Origin: Minisyncoccota bacterium
Lineage (GTDB): Bacteria; Patescibacteriota; Minisyncoccia; Phycocordibacterales; DATDWN01
NCBI GenBank assembly: GCA_025450615.1
Contig: JANWHC010000018.1
Span: 1 to 5,499 of the forward strand
DNA length: 5,499 bases
Direction: 5' to 3'
Positions 1-4,418 of this stretch are shown here, in pieces. Made by a program: the position numbers and the translations under genes. The notes beneath the pieces are model-generated. The model was not told the DNA's origin, searched no databases, and saw only the letters and a list, made by a program, of their open reading frames with translations. Within the stretch, counting starts at the first letter, position 1. The number at the start of each line of letters is the position of its first letter.

Positions 1-7
1 TAAGGAT

Positions 8-547
8 ATGTTTAATCTTCTCCCAGAAAATCTAAAAAGTTTAATTTACTCAGAGTATAAAATGAGGCGTTTGGTTTTGATTCTGTTTTTCACTGTTGTA
101 ATTGAAATTTTCATACTTATATTTTTATTTCCAACATGGCTTATTTCTTCATCAAAGGAAAGGGAAGTAGTGAAACAGTCCGAAGAAATGTCTGAGTTTT
201 TGAAGGAATCAAATATAAATCCTGCAACAGGAATAATAAAAGGCATAAATGCAAAACTTAATATTATTAATACAACACTAGATTATCCTGAGTTTATTCC
301 ATTTATTGATAAAACATTAAGTCAAAAAACTAGCTCAATTTATATTACAGAATTTACTTATTCGGTGACAGGAACCTCCACTGCAACTTTGCTAGTTAGG
401 GGAGTTTCTAAAACTCGCGAAGCTCTAGTGTCTTTTGTAAAAAAACTTGAAGATACGAAGAGTTTCAAAAAAGTGGATTTACCAATTTCAAATCTTGCAA
501 AAGATAAAAATATTGAATTTGCAATAAATCTTCTTATATCACCATAA
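8..547 (+). CDS. pilN: PilN-like type IV pilus assembly protein
   Basis: This is a 179-residue inner-membrane protein. Its N-terminus (MFNLLPENLK) resembles the short cytoplasmic MxNLLP segment by which PilN proteins contact PilM. One membrane segment follows at about residues 20-46 (LVLILFFTVVIEIFILIFLF), then a charged helical stretch (about 49-70) and a mixed alpha/beta C-terminal domain, the usual PilN order. In known systems PilN pairs with PilO in a periplasmic alignment complex that links the pilus motor to the outer parts; in a cell with one membrane that partner set must be reduced. AAGGAT lies directly before the ATG, an unusually close spacing. The TAA at 1-3 may be the stop of the preceding gene, which by family context would be pilM, but it is outside the window. 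The PilO-like gene starts within the stop codon. The identification rests on architecture, N-terminal motif and gene order rather than on strongly conserved catalytic residues. Confidence 0.7.
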   Translation: MFNLLPENLKSLIYSEYKMRRLVLILFFTVVIEIFILIFLFPTWLISSSKEREVVKQSEEMSEFLKESNINPATGIIKGINAKLNIINTTLDYPEFIPFIDKTLSQKTSSIYITEFTYSVTGTSTATLLVRGVSKTREALVSFVKKLEDTKSFKKVDLPISNLAKDKNIEFAINLLISP

Positions 548-1116
548 TGAGTAACAAAAAATCTTTCAAAACAATGTTGATTATGCTTGGGGTTGTAACT
601 CTAGGAGTTTTGAGCTCATACTATTTTATTTATAGAGATATAAAGTCCAAAAATGAGCATATTTCCTCACTGATTCAACAACTAGATTTTCAATCAAGCC
701 GGCAAGAGTATCTTGTTTCAACACAGAGAATGATTGAAAATTTAAATTCTGATATGACAAAGATAAACGATTCCATTGTGTCTAAAGATGGCGACGTTGA
801 GTTTATCGAAAACTTAGAAAATAGAGCAAAAAATAAAGGACTTACAATAAATATAGAATCACTCAATGTAGAAGATGATCCAACTTCGACAGCAAGTTCT
901 ATTACAAAACTTAAACTTTCAGCAAAAACAAAAGGTAGTTGGGACGGTACTTACACTTTTCTATCCGAACTTGAGTCTCTACCTTTTAAAATAAAAATAG
1001 AGAAGTTTTCTATAGTAAATGAATCAAGGTCAGAAGTTTTGGATGGAAAACAAACTTATACTTACAGTCCTGATTGGAAGACTTCTTTTGAAATAGTCGT
1101 ATTAAAGTACAAATAA
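547..1116 (+). CDS. pilO: PilO-like type IV pilus assembly protein
   Basis: This is a 189-residue protein with a short basic cytoplasmic N-terminus, one membrane helix at about residues 10-29 (LIMLGVVTLGVLSSYYFIY), and a long charged helix likely to form a coiled coil (about 31-75). A C-terminal alpha/beta domain follows (about 80-189), in which a segment reading GSWDGTYTFLSELESLPFKIKIEKFSI matches the pattern of the PilO/GspM ferredoxin-like fold. The expected role is to pair with the PilN-like protein and form the membrane alignment subcomplex of the type IV pilus. The start codon overlaps the pilN stop (TAATG), which indicates translational coupling. There is no independent promoter or obvious Shine-Dalgarno of its own. 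The family call depends on architecture and position; PilO proteins diverge strongly in sequence. Confidence 0.7.
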   Translation: MSNKKSFKTMLIMLGVVTLGVLSSYYFIYRDIKSKNEHISSLIQQLDFQSSRQEYLVSTQRMIENLNSDMTKINDSIVSKDGDVEFIENLENRAKNKGLTINIESLNVEDDPTSTASSITKLKLSAKTKGSWDGTYTFLSELESLPFKIKIEKFSIVNESRSEVLDGKQTYTYSPDWKTSFEIVVLKYK

Positions 1117-1117
1117 A

Positions 1118-1453
1118 ATGACTGATTATTTAAACAAAACAAAAACATGGTTTCAAAATTTTCCTCACAGAGAACCCTCTTATGGTCGCAAGTTTTTGAG
1201 ACCGCATAAAGATTGGATGATTATTTTTTTCTCATCACTTGCGTGTGTGTTTTTAGGGGCTTTAGGAGCATTTTATTTTTATAAACAAGTTGATTCCGGA
1301 AAATATTTTACAGTAGATGAAGAAATTGCAGAAAACGAGATAAAAATAAATATTAGTTTACTTACACACACCGTAAATGATTTAAATGTAAGAGTTGAAA
1401 ATCTGAAAGAGGCAGAAAGAGGGGGGATAGCACCAAATGATCCAGCAAAGTAA
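1118..1453 (+). CDS. Small single-pass membrane protein at the end of the pilus operon
   Basis: I do not recognise a family for this 111-residue protein. About 33 polar, basic and aromatic residues rich in F, H, R and P come first. A membrane helix follows at about 34-56 (IIFFSSLACVFLGALGAFYFY), then an extracytoplasmic, charged helical stretch (about 60-100) with a coiled-coil look, and a short tail ending in NDPAK. It starts one base after the pilO stop, so it is co-transcribed with pilN and pilO. In proteobacterial pilus operons this place is held by pilP, but there is no lipobox or PilP-like proline-rich linker here, so that name is not supported. It is more likely a lineage-specific accessory of the pilus alignment complex. 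It is the last gene of the operon; the next gene, tRNA-Arg, is on the other strand. Confidence 0.75.
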   Translation: MTDYLNKTKTWFQNFPHREPSYGRKFLRPHKDWMIIFFSSLACVFLGALGAFYFYKQVDSGKYFTVDEEIAENEIKINISLLTHTVNDLNVRVENLKEAERGGIAPNDPAK

Positions 1454-1456
1454 TGG

Positions 1457-1490
1457 TGCGACTTTGTTTAATTCATTAAACAAGAAGTGC
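1457..1490. terminator. Hairpin between convergent pilus operon and tRNA-Arg
   Basis: TTGTTTAAT (1464-1472) and ATTAAACAA (1475-1483) form a perfect inverted repeat. Imperfect pairing of GC-GAC with GT-GC extends it to about 1457-1490. It fills nearly all of the 42-base gap between the pilus operon stop and the encoded CCA of tRNA-Arg, so it could end transcription from both sides. No U-run follows on either strand, so the terminator function is inferred from position and symmetry only. Confidence 0.35.
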
Positions 1491-1498
1491 CCTTGTGG

Positions 1499-1570
1499 TG
1501 CTCTCGGTAAGAATCGAACTTACATCAGCGGCTTAGAAGTCCGCGGTTCTATCCATTGAACTACGAGAGC
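1499..1570 (-). tRNA. tRNA-Arg(UCU)
   Basis: The minus strand gives a full cloverleaf: acceptor GCTCTCG paired with CGAGAGC, a D arm beginning TAGTTCAATGG, loop CTTCTAA with anticodon TCT, and T arm GTAAG-TTCGATT-CTTAC. The discriminator base is A, and a CCA tail is encoded next to it (complement at 1496-1498). The top four pairs of the anticodon stem are good, but pair 31-39 is an A.G mismatch. The gene reads AGA (and probably AGG) codons. A possible -10 box GATAAT lies 11 bases upstream of the 5' end (complement at 1582-1587), but no convincing -35 box is visible. It is convergent with the pilus operon. Confidence 0.95.
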
Positions 1571-1621
1571 AATAACAACACATTATCATAATCTGACAAT
1601 TTAGAGAATATTTTACTTTGT

Positions 1622-1685
1622 GGTCAGGAATAGTTTTTTACTAAAAACTTTCCCGACCCGGACTCACGCCGTCGCGCTCCGTCTC
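1622..1685 (+). repeat. Structured intergenic repeat, copy A
   Basis: GGTC (1622-1625) and GGAA (1627-1630) pair with TTCC (1650-1653) and GACC (1655-1658). Inside them AGTTTTT (1632-1638) pairs with AAAAACT (1643-1649) around the loop TACT, with T1631 bulged. The hairpin is followed by a G+C-rich stretch containing CGCCGTCGCGCTC (1667-1679). The same arrangement, with the same bulged T and the same 13-base core, recurs downstream of uppS at about 2596-2650. It lies between the two minus-strand tRNA genes and has no coding potential that I can see. Its function is unknown; it may be an interspersed repeat family of this genome. Confidence 0.7.
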
Positions 1686-1695
1686 GCACACATAC

Positions 1696-1720
1696 GAAAA
1701 AATCTCCGTTCAGGAGATTT
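1696..1720 (-). terminator. Intrinsic terminator of tRNA-Val
   Basis: On the minus strand AAATCTCC (1720-1713) pairs with GGAGATTT (1707-1700) around the 5-base loop TGAAC. The descending arm runs on into a tract of six Ts (1702-1697). This is a standard rho-independent terminator about 12 bases behind tRNA-Val. The stem can be extended outward (GCACAC with GTGTGC, CGAAA with TTTCG), and the outer arm overlaps the last bases of the tRNA acceptor. Confidence 0.75.
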
Positions 1721-1731
1721 GTTTCGTCGTG

Positions 1732-1804
1732 TGCGCGATACAGGACTCGAACCTGTGACCTACCCGGTGTAAACGGGTTGCTCTACCAACTGAGCTAACC
1801 GCGC
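1732..1804 (-). tRNA. tRNA-Val(UAC)
   Basis: The minus strand gives acceptor GCGCGGT paired with ATCGCGC, D arm GCTCAGTTGGTAGAGC, anticodon stem ACCCG/CGGGT with loop TTTACAC (anticodon TAC), variable loop AGGTC, and T arm ACAGG-TTCGAGT-CCTGT. The discriminator is A. The bases after it are CAC, so CCA is not encoded and must be added by a tRNA nucleotidyltransferase, unlike tRNA-Arg just downstream. A well-placed promoter lies ahead of it and a terminator behind it, so it is probably a single-gene transcript. Confidence 0.96.
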
Positions 1805-1814
1805 AATTCACTCC

Positions 1815-1843
1815 AGATTAACTCATATTGTCTCTTTTGTAAA
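1815..1843 (-). promoter_or_regulatory. Promoter of tRNA-Val
   Basis: On the minus strand TTTACA (1843-1838) and TAATCT (1820-1815) are separated by 17 bases, and the -10 box ends 10 bases before the tRNA 5' end. tRNA-Leu shows the same spacing and distance, which supports both calls. The box overlaps the possible uppS promoter on the other strand. Confidence 0.65.
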
Positions 1844-1845
1844 AT
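1818..1845 (+). promoter_or_regulatory. Possible promoter of uppS
   Basis: TTAACT (1818-1823) and TAAAAT (1840-1845) are 16 bases apart. Transcription would begin around 1852, giving an almost leaderless message for the uppS ATG at 1855. That agrees with the absence of a Shine-Dalgarno there. The region is AT-rich, so chance matches are likely. Confidence 0.35.
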
Positions 1846-1854
1846 AAATGTAAT

Positions 1855-2559
1855 ATGGACAAAATGAGCGCGGAAATGAAAATGCCGAATTGCGTCGGTA
1901 TCATAATGGATGGCAATCGTAGATGGGCAAAGAGCAAAGGACTTCAGCTCTTACTTGGTCATAGTGAAGGAGGAGAAACTCTTAAAAAAATAGTAAGAGA
2001 GGCCAAAAACTTAGGTATAAAGAATGTTATTTTCTTTACTTTTTCAACAGAAAATTGGAAGAGAACCTCTGACGAGGTTTCATATTTGCTGGGACTAATT
2101 GAGAGTTTTATAAAAAAGGAAGTTGATTCATTTCACAAAGAGGGGGGAGTTATCCATTTTGTTGGTGATTTGTCACGCTTTTCTCCAGAGTTACAAAAAA
2201 TTTTAATTGAAGCAAAAGAAAAAACAAAAAATAATAACGGTGTAAATGTTTATTTTGCTTTAAACTATGGCGGTCGTCAGGAAATTCTTTCTGCAGTTAA
2301 GGGAATTGTAAAAGAAAATCCAAAATATGATGATGTTACAGAAGAATATTTTGCAAAACATTTACAAACAGGAGATATGCCAGATCCTGATCTGATCATT
2401 CGCACATCAGGAGAAATGCGTCTTTCAGGATTTCTTCCATGGCAAGCGGTTTATAGTGAATTGTTTTTTACAAAAACACTTTGGCCAGATTTTGGTGAAG
2501 AGGAATTTAGAAAAATAGTCGAAGAATATGCTAATCGTGATAGACGAGTAGGTAAGTAG
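1855..2559 (+). CDS. uppS: Undecaprenyl diphosphate synthase family, cis-prenyltransferase
   Basis: The enzyme condenses isopentenyl diphosphate units onto farnesyl diphosphate in cis, making the C55 lipid that carries peptidoglycan and other wall precursors. It acts at the cytoplasmic face of the membrane. All family signatures are present: GIIMDGNRRWA with the catalytic Asp19, GHSEGGE (35-41), FSTENW (63-68), and RTSGEMRLSGFLPWQ with Arg183 and Arg189 for the diphosphate. Glu202 in YSELFF follows Arg183 at the same 19-residue distance as the metal-binding Glu of the E. coli enzyme. The length, 234 residues, is near normal (about 240-250); the C-terminus ends soon after the last helix. The start at 1855 is chosen as the first in-frame ATG, but Met4, Met8 and Met10 are possible since no Shine-Dalgarno decides. 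The usual neighbour cdsA is absent. Family assignment is secure; the exact chain length of the product is inferred. Confidence 0.96.
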   Translation: MDKMSAEMKMPNCVGIIMDGNRRWAKSKGLQLLLGHSEGGETLKKIVREAKNLGIKNVIFFTFSTENWKRTSDEVSYLLGLIESFIKKEVDSFHKEGGVIHFVGDLSRFSPELQKILIEAKEKTKNNNGVNVYFALNYGGRQEILSAVKGIVKENPKYDDVTEEYFAKHLQTGDMPDPDLIIRTSGEMRLSGFLPWQAVYSELFFTKTLWPDFGEEEFRKIVEEYANRDRRVGK

Positions 2560-2680
2560 GCAAATCTTTTTCTCCTCATAATTTTTCTGGAGCACGGATA
2601 AATTTTTGCTAAAATTTTCCTCGAGCTCGCGCCGTCGCGCTCGCTAGTCTCCATAAAAATTATGAGTCAACAAGATTTGC
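2560..2680. repeat. 121-bp palindromic element containing repeat copy B
   Basis: It begins on the base after the uppS stop codon. The outer arms are GCAAATCTT (2560-2568) and AAGATTTGC (2672-2680). The inner arms at 2575-2592 and 2649-2666 are 18 bases each and complementary except for one C/A position. The arms enclose GGA (2596-2598), a bulged T2599, AAATTTT (2600-2606), loop TGCT, AAAATTT (2611-2617) and TCC, and then CGCCGTCGCGCTC (2630-2642). The inner part matches copy A at 1622-1685 in layout and in the 13-base core; the long arms are absent from copy A. No U-run follows, so it is not a classical terminator. It could be a MITE-like or REP-like element or a structured RNA end for the uppS message. 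Confidence 0.75.
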
Positions 2681-2694
2681 TTTGTGTGGTGAGT

Positions 2695-2712
2695 TATAAT
2701 AACTTTTATAAT
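2695..2712 (+). promoter_or_regulatory. Twin -10 boxes upstream of the pseudouridine synthase gene
   Basis: Two perfect TATAAT hexamers stand 12 bases apart (2695-2700 and 2707-2712). No good -35 match lies 16-18 bases before either. Transcription from the second would start near 2719 and give a leader of about 105 bases that keeps the 2731-2791 hairpin intact but lacks the left outer arm of the palindrome. Perfect hexamers also arise by chance in AT-rich DNA. Confidence 0.4.
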
Positions 2713-2825
2713 CTGCGCGCAGTTCTAGACGGAAAGGCAAATGAGCGAGGAGCCTTAGTAGACCTAAGGTGACGAAAGCATTTGTTTTTCCAACAACGAA
2801 ATGCGCTAGATTTAAAAGTTATTAT
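2696..2825. repeat. 130-bp nested palindrome abutting a start codon
   Basis: AATAACTTTTA (2698-2708) is perfectly complementary to TAAAAGTTATT (2813-2823), which touches the ATG at 2824. Two further pairs (2696-2697 with 2824-2825) would take in the first two bases of the start codon. Inward, after a bulged T2709, AATCT (2710-2714) and GCGC (2715-2718) pair with AGATT (2808-2812) and GCGC (2803-2806), with T2807 bulged. An internal loop of 12 and 11 bases leads to the hairpin at 2731-2791. There is no open reading frame of note inside. It may be a mobile palindromic repeat that settled at the gene start, or a regulatory leader. Confidence 0.75.
2731..2791 (+). ncRNA. Candidate structured leader RNA with tandem G.A motifs
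   Basis: As RNA, 2731-2743 pairs continuously with 2779-2791. This is 13 pairs, two of them G.U (G2736 and G2737 with U2786 and U2785), and these pairs exist only at RNA level. At the tip CCTTAG (2753-2758) pairs with CTAAGG (2764-2769) around loop TAGAC. Between them lies a symmetric 9 by 9 internal loop (AGCGAGGAG facing TGACGAAAG). Opposite bases there give G2747.A2775 with A2748.G2774, then a G2749-C2773 pair, then G2750.A2772 with A2751.G2771, and a G2752.U2770 closure: two 5'-GA/AG-3' tandem sheared motifs in a row. I do not recognise a known RNA family. A protein-binding or ligand-binding leader of the following gene is inference. Confidence 0.5.
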
Positions 2826-3567
2826 GGAACCAACTATTTTATATGAGGATAAAGATATCTTGGTTATCGACAAACCAGCTGGTCTTGTGGTGCACGGTGA
2901 TGGCCGTTCGATTTCACTCACGACAGGAAAAACAAAGGAAAAAACTTTGGTGGATTGGCTTATTTCTAAATATCCAGAGATAAAAAATGTTGGTGAGCCA
3001 GGACGAAATGCAAAAGGTGAGGAAATAGAAAGATCGGGCATCGTTCATCGTTTGGATAGAGAAACTTCAGGAGTTATGCTCGTTTGTAAAACACAGGAAG
3101 CATTTGAATATTTCAAAGAGCAATTTAAAAAAAGAGAAATTCAAAAAACTTACCGAGCTTTTGTTTTTGGGGAGGTGAAGGGCGACAAGGGTAGAATAGA
3201 TAGGCCTATTGGCAGAAGCAGTACAGATTTTCGAAAATGGTCAGCACAAAGGGGAGCGAGGGGTGAAATGCGGGAGGCTATTACTGAATACAAAGTTTTG
3301 TCTCGTGGTAAGGGGTATTCATATATAGAAGTTTATCCAAAAACAGGCAGAACTCACCAAATACGAGTGCATTTGAAAGCAGTAAACCATCCTCTTGTTT
3401 CTGACTCTTTGTATACTCCAAACAGAGAAAATGACCTCGGATTTAAAAGATTGGCCTTACACTCATATTCTATAAAGTTTAAAGACTTAAACGGGGAAGA
3501 AAAAGAGGTCAAGGCAGAGCTTCCAGATGAGTTTATTTCAGCAGAAAGAGCCTTGCAAGGGGCTTAA
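2824..3567 (+). CDS. RluA-family RNA pseudouridine synthase
   Basis: The enzyme converts a uridine in rRNA or tRNA to pseudouridine. The 247-residue protein has the N-terminal ILYEDKDILVIDKPAGLVVH strand and loop (5-24), the catalytic motif HRLDRETSG with Asp78 (75-83), the TYRAFVFG segment (109-116), and GRTHQIRVHL (175-184), all diagnostic of the RluA/RluC/RluD group. No S4 RNA-binding domain precedes the catalytic domain; the S4-less form occurs in RluA and other members, so the target site (23S, 16S or tRNA) cannot be read from the sequence. The frame is open back to a TTG at 2782, but those extra residues fall in the palindrome and the family homology begins at MEPTILYEDKD, so the ATG at 2824 is chosen. 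No Shine-Dalgarno is visible. Only 23 bases separate its stop from rplS, so the two may share transcripts and a translation-related role. Confidence 0.93.
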   Translation: MEPTILYEDKDILVIDKPAGLVVHGDGRSISLTTGKTKEKTLVDWLISKYPEIKNVGEPGRNAKGEEIERSGIVHRLDRETSGVMLVCKTQEAFEYFKEQFKKREIQKTYRAFVFGEVKGDKGRIDRPIGRSSTDFRKWSAQRGARGEMREAITEYKVLSRGKGYSYIEVYPKTGRTHQIRVHLKAVNHPLVSDSLYTPNRENDLGFKRLALHSYSIKFKDLNGEEKEVKAELPDEFISAERALQGA

Positions 3568-3590
3568 TTGTGTGCTAAATTGCACAGGTT

Positions 3591-4013
3591 ATGGAAATTC
3601 ATTCACCAGTTAAAATCGAAGAAAGAAAGAAGCTCGATATTCGTTCAGGCGATACTATTCGAGTATGGCAGAAGATTCAAGAAAAAGACAAAACACGACT
3701 TCAAGCTTTTGAAGGACTTGTTATTGCTGTAAAACACGGAAAAGAAGCTGGTTCAACTTTTACAGTTAGACGTGTAGCAAGTGGTGTTGGTGTTGAGAAA
3801 ATTTTCCCACTATATTCTCCAATGATCGATTCTATCGAAACAGTAAAGAGATCAAAAGTAAGACGATCAAAACTTTATCACGTTCGAGACAAGGCGGCTA
3901 AAGAAATCCGAAGACAAATGAGAAATGTTCGAGAGATGCCAGAAGTAGAAGAGACAGAAGAAGTAATAGAAGCTCCAGTAGCAGAGGTAGTCGAAGAAAC
4001 AAAATCAGAATAA
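3591..4013 (+). CDS. rplS: 50S ribosomal protein L19
   Basis: L19 sits at the 30S-50S interface of the ribosome, near bridges between 23S and 16S rRNA. The 140-residue product carries the family core: IRSGDTIRVWQKIQEKDKTRLQAFEGLVIAVKHG, then TFTVRRVASGVGVEKIFPLYSPMIDSIE, then RSKVRRSKLYHVRDKAAKEIR. It is longer than the usual 115 or so residues because of an acidic tail from about residue 113 (repeated E, V, A and P), a feature often seen in L19 of small-genome lineages. The N-terminus lacks the usual leading helix (MNxIxxLExEQ) and begins directly with MEIHSPVKIEERKK. A small hairpin, TGTGC (3571-3575) with GCACA (3582-3586), stands just before the ATG. It overlaps a possible extended -10 box (TGCTAAATT, 3573-3581), which would give a nearly leaderless message. 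A strong terminator follows directly. Confidence 0.97.
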   Translation: MEIHSPVKIEERKKLDIRSGDTIRVWQKIQEKDKTRLQAFEGLVIAVKHGKEAGSTFTVRRVASGVGVEKIFPLYSPMIDSIETVKRSKVRRSKLYHVRDKAAKEIRRQMRNVREMPEVEETEEVIEAPVAEVVEETKSE

Positions 4014-4014
4014 C

Positions 4015-4038
4015 AAAAAACTCCGGAAGGAGTTTTTT
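4015..4038 (+). terminator. Intrinsic terminator of rplS
   Basis: AAAAAACTCC (4015-4024) pairs with GGAGTTTTTT (4029-4038) around the tetraloop GGAA, one base after the rplS stop codon. The A and T tracts make it symmetrical, so it can also stop transcription of tRNA-His coming from the opposite strand. Confidence 0.88.
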
Positions 4039-4048
4039 GTTTTCTTTG

Positions 4049-4120
4049 GGTGGCTACCGGGAGTCGAACCCGAACTAAGAGCTCCACAAGCTCGTGTGCT
4101 ACCGCTACACCATAGCCACC
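4049..4120 (-). tRNA. tRNA-His(GUG)
   Basis: The minus strand gives acceptor GTGGCTA paired with TAGCCAC, preceded by the G at position -1 (4120). That G faces discriminator C73 (4049), the hallmark identity pair of bacterial tRNA-His. The D arm is GTGT/GCAC, the anticodon loop is TTGTGGA with anticodon GTG, and the T arm is TCGGG-TTCGACT-CCCGG less the outer pair. The first anticodon-stem pair (27-43) is C.T. CCA is not encoded: C73 is followed by CAA. The rplS terminator lies just past its 3' end. Confidence 0.95.
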
Positions 4121-4150
4121 ATATTGCTTCAAACGACTTGAAGTTCTTAA

Positions 4151-4206
4151 GTTATAACAGAAAATTCGCTCAAAATCTAGACTTAATCCGTATAAAGTAA
4201 TATGCT
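4151..4206. promoter_or_regulatory. Divergent promoters of tRNA-His and tRNA-Leu
   Basis: For tRNA-Leu (+), TAGACT (4178-4183) and TATGCT (4201-4206) are 17 bases apart, and the -10 box ends 10 bases before the tRNA, exactly as in tRNA-Val. For tRNA-His (-), TATAAC (4156-4151) lies 17 bases from TAGATT (4179-4174), about 30 bases ahead of the gene. The two -35 boxes overlap on the palindrome TCTAGA (4177-4182), so polymerases would compete. A hairpin, CTTCAA/TTGAAG (4127-4143), sits in the tRNA-His leader. The tRNA-Leu half is the better supported. Confidence 0.55.
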
Positions 4207-4216
4207 GTGAAAGATT

Positions 4217-4298
4217 GCCCAGGTGTTGAAATTGGTAGACAAGCACCCTTGAGGTGGGTGTGCCGTAAGGTGTGGAGGTTCGAGTCCTCTCCTGGGCA
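4217..4298 (+). tRNA. tRNA-Leu(GAG)
   Basis: This is a class II tRNA: acceptor GCCCAGG/CCTGGGC, a D arm with TTGGTAGAC, anticodon stem CACCC/GGGTG with loop TTGAGGT (anticodon GAG), a long variable arm (TGCC-GTAA-GGTG), and T arm GGAGG-TTCGAGT-CCTCT. The discriminator is A, followed by CCG, so CCA is not encoded. Sixteen bases of its 3' end (4285-4300) recur 127 bases downstream, where the copy ends in a genuine CCA. The tRNA is complete and should be functional. Confidence 0.96.
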
Positions 4299-4301
4299 CC
4301 G

Positions 4302-4334
4302 AAATAAAAACTGCTATAAGGCAGTTTTTATTTT
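4302..4334 (+). terminator. Intrinsic terminator of tRNA-Leu
   Basis: AAATAAAAACTGC (4302-4314) pairs perfectly with GCAGTTTTTATTT (4321-4333) around loop TATAAG, with a T-rich descending arm. It begins four bases after the last base of the tRNA and lies inside the interval between the duplicated tRNA ends. Confidence 0.85.
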
Positions 4335-4418
4335 GGTCAGAGGACTCGAAAACCTGTGATAGTTTTTCAAAGAAAAATAGAACAGGTATACAGGTCATGT
4401 AATGACCGAGATCCTCTC
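4335..4418. other. Inverted T-arm fragment and stem next to the tRNA-Leu duplication
   Basis: AGAGGACTCGAA (4339-4350) is the exact reverse complement of the tRNA-Leu T arm at 4279-4290. It can also pair with the second tRNA-end copy (CGAGATCCTCT, 4408-4418, with one bulged A). Inside the long stem are GGTCAT/ATGACC (4393-4398 with 4402-4407, 3-base loop) and CCTGT (4353-4357) facing ACAGG (4382-4386). There is no reading frame. The layout, with two direct copies and one inverted copy of a T-arm core, suggests recombination debris or recombinase arm sites; no function can be shown. Confidence 0.5.

Noticed and set aside
1118..1453. Naming the third pilus-operon gene pilP
   Set aside because: It has a membrane helix in place of a lipobox and no PilP-like domain; position alone does not justify the name.
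2782..2823. TTG start that would lengthen the pseudouridine synthase by 14 residues
   Set aside because: Those codons lie within the palindrome and its hairpin arm, the extra residues do not resemble the family, and homology begins at the ATG at 2824.
2706..3041. Minus-strand open frame of 111 codons over the palindrome and the pseudouridine synthase gene
   Set aside because: It is a shadow of the plus-strand gene, which carries all the family motifs; the product has no recognisable features.
3878..4398. Minus-strand open frames across the rplS end, tRNA-His and tRNA-Leu
   Set aside because: They run through two tRNA genes and two terminators, so they cannot be real genes.
4285..4411. Intron in tRNA-Leu between the duplicated ends
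   Set aside because: The tRNA is already complete with a paired acceptor stem before the interval, and the position in the T arm fits no known bacterial tRNA intron; an att-like duplication explains it better.
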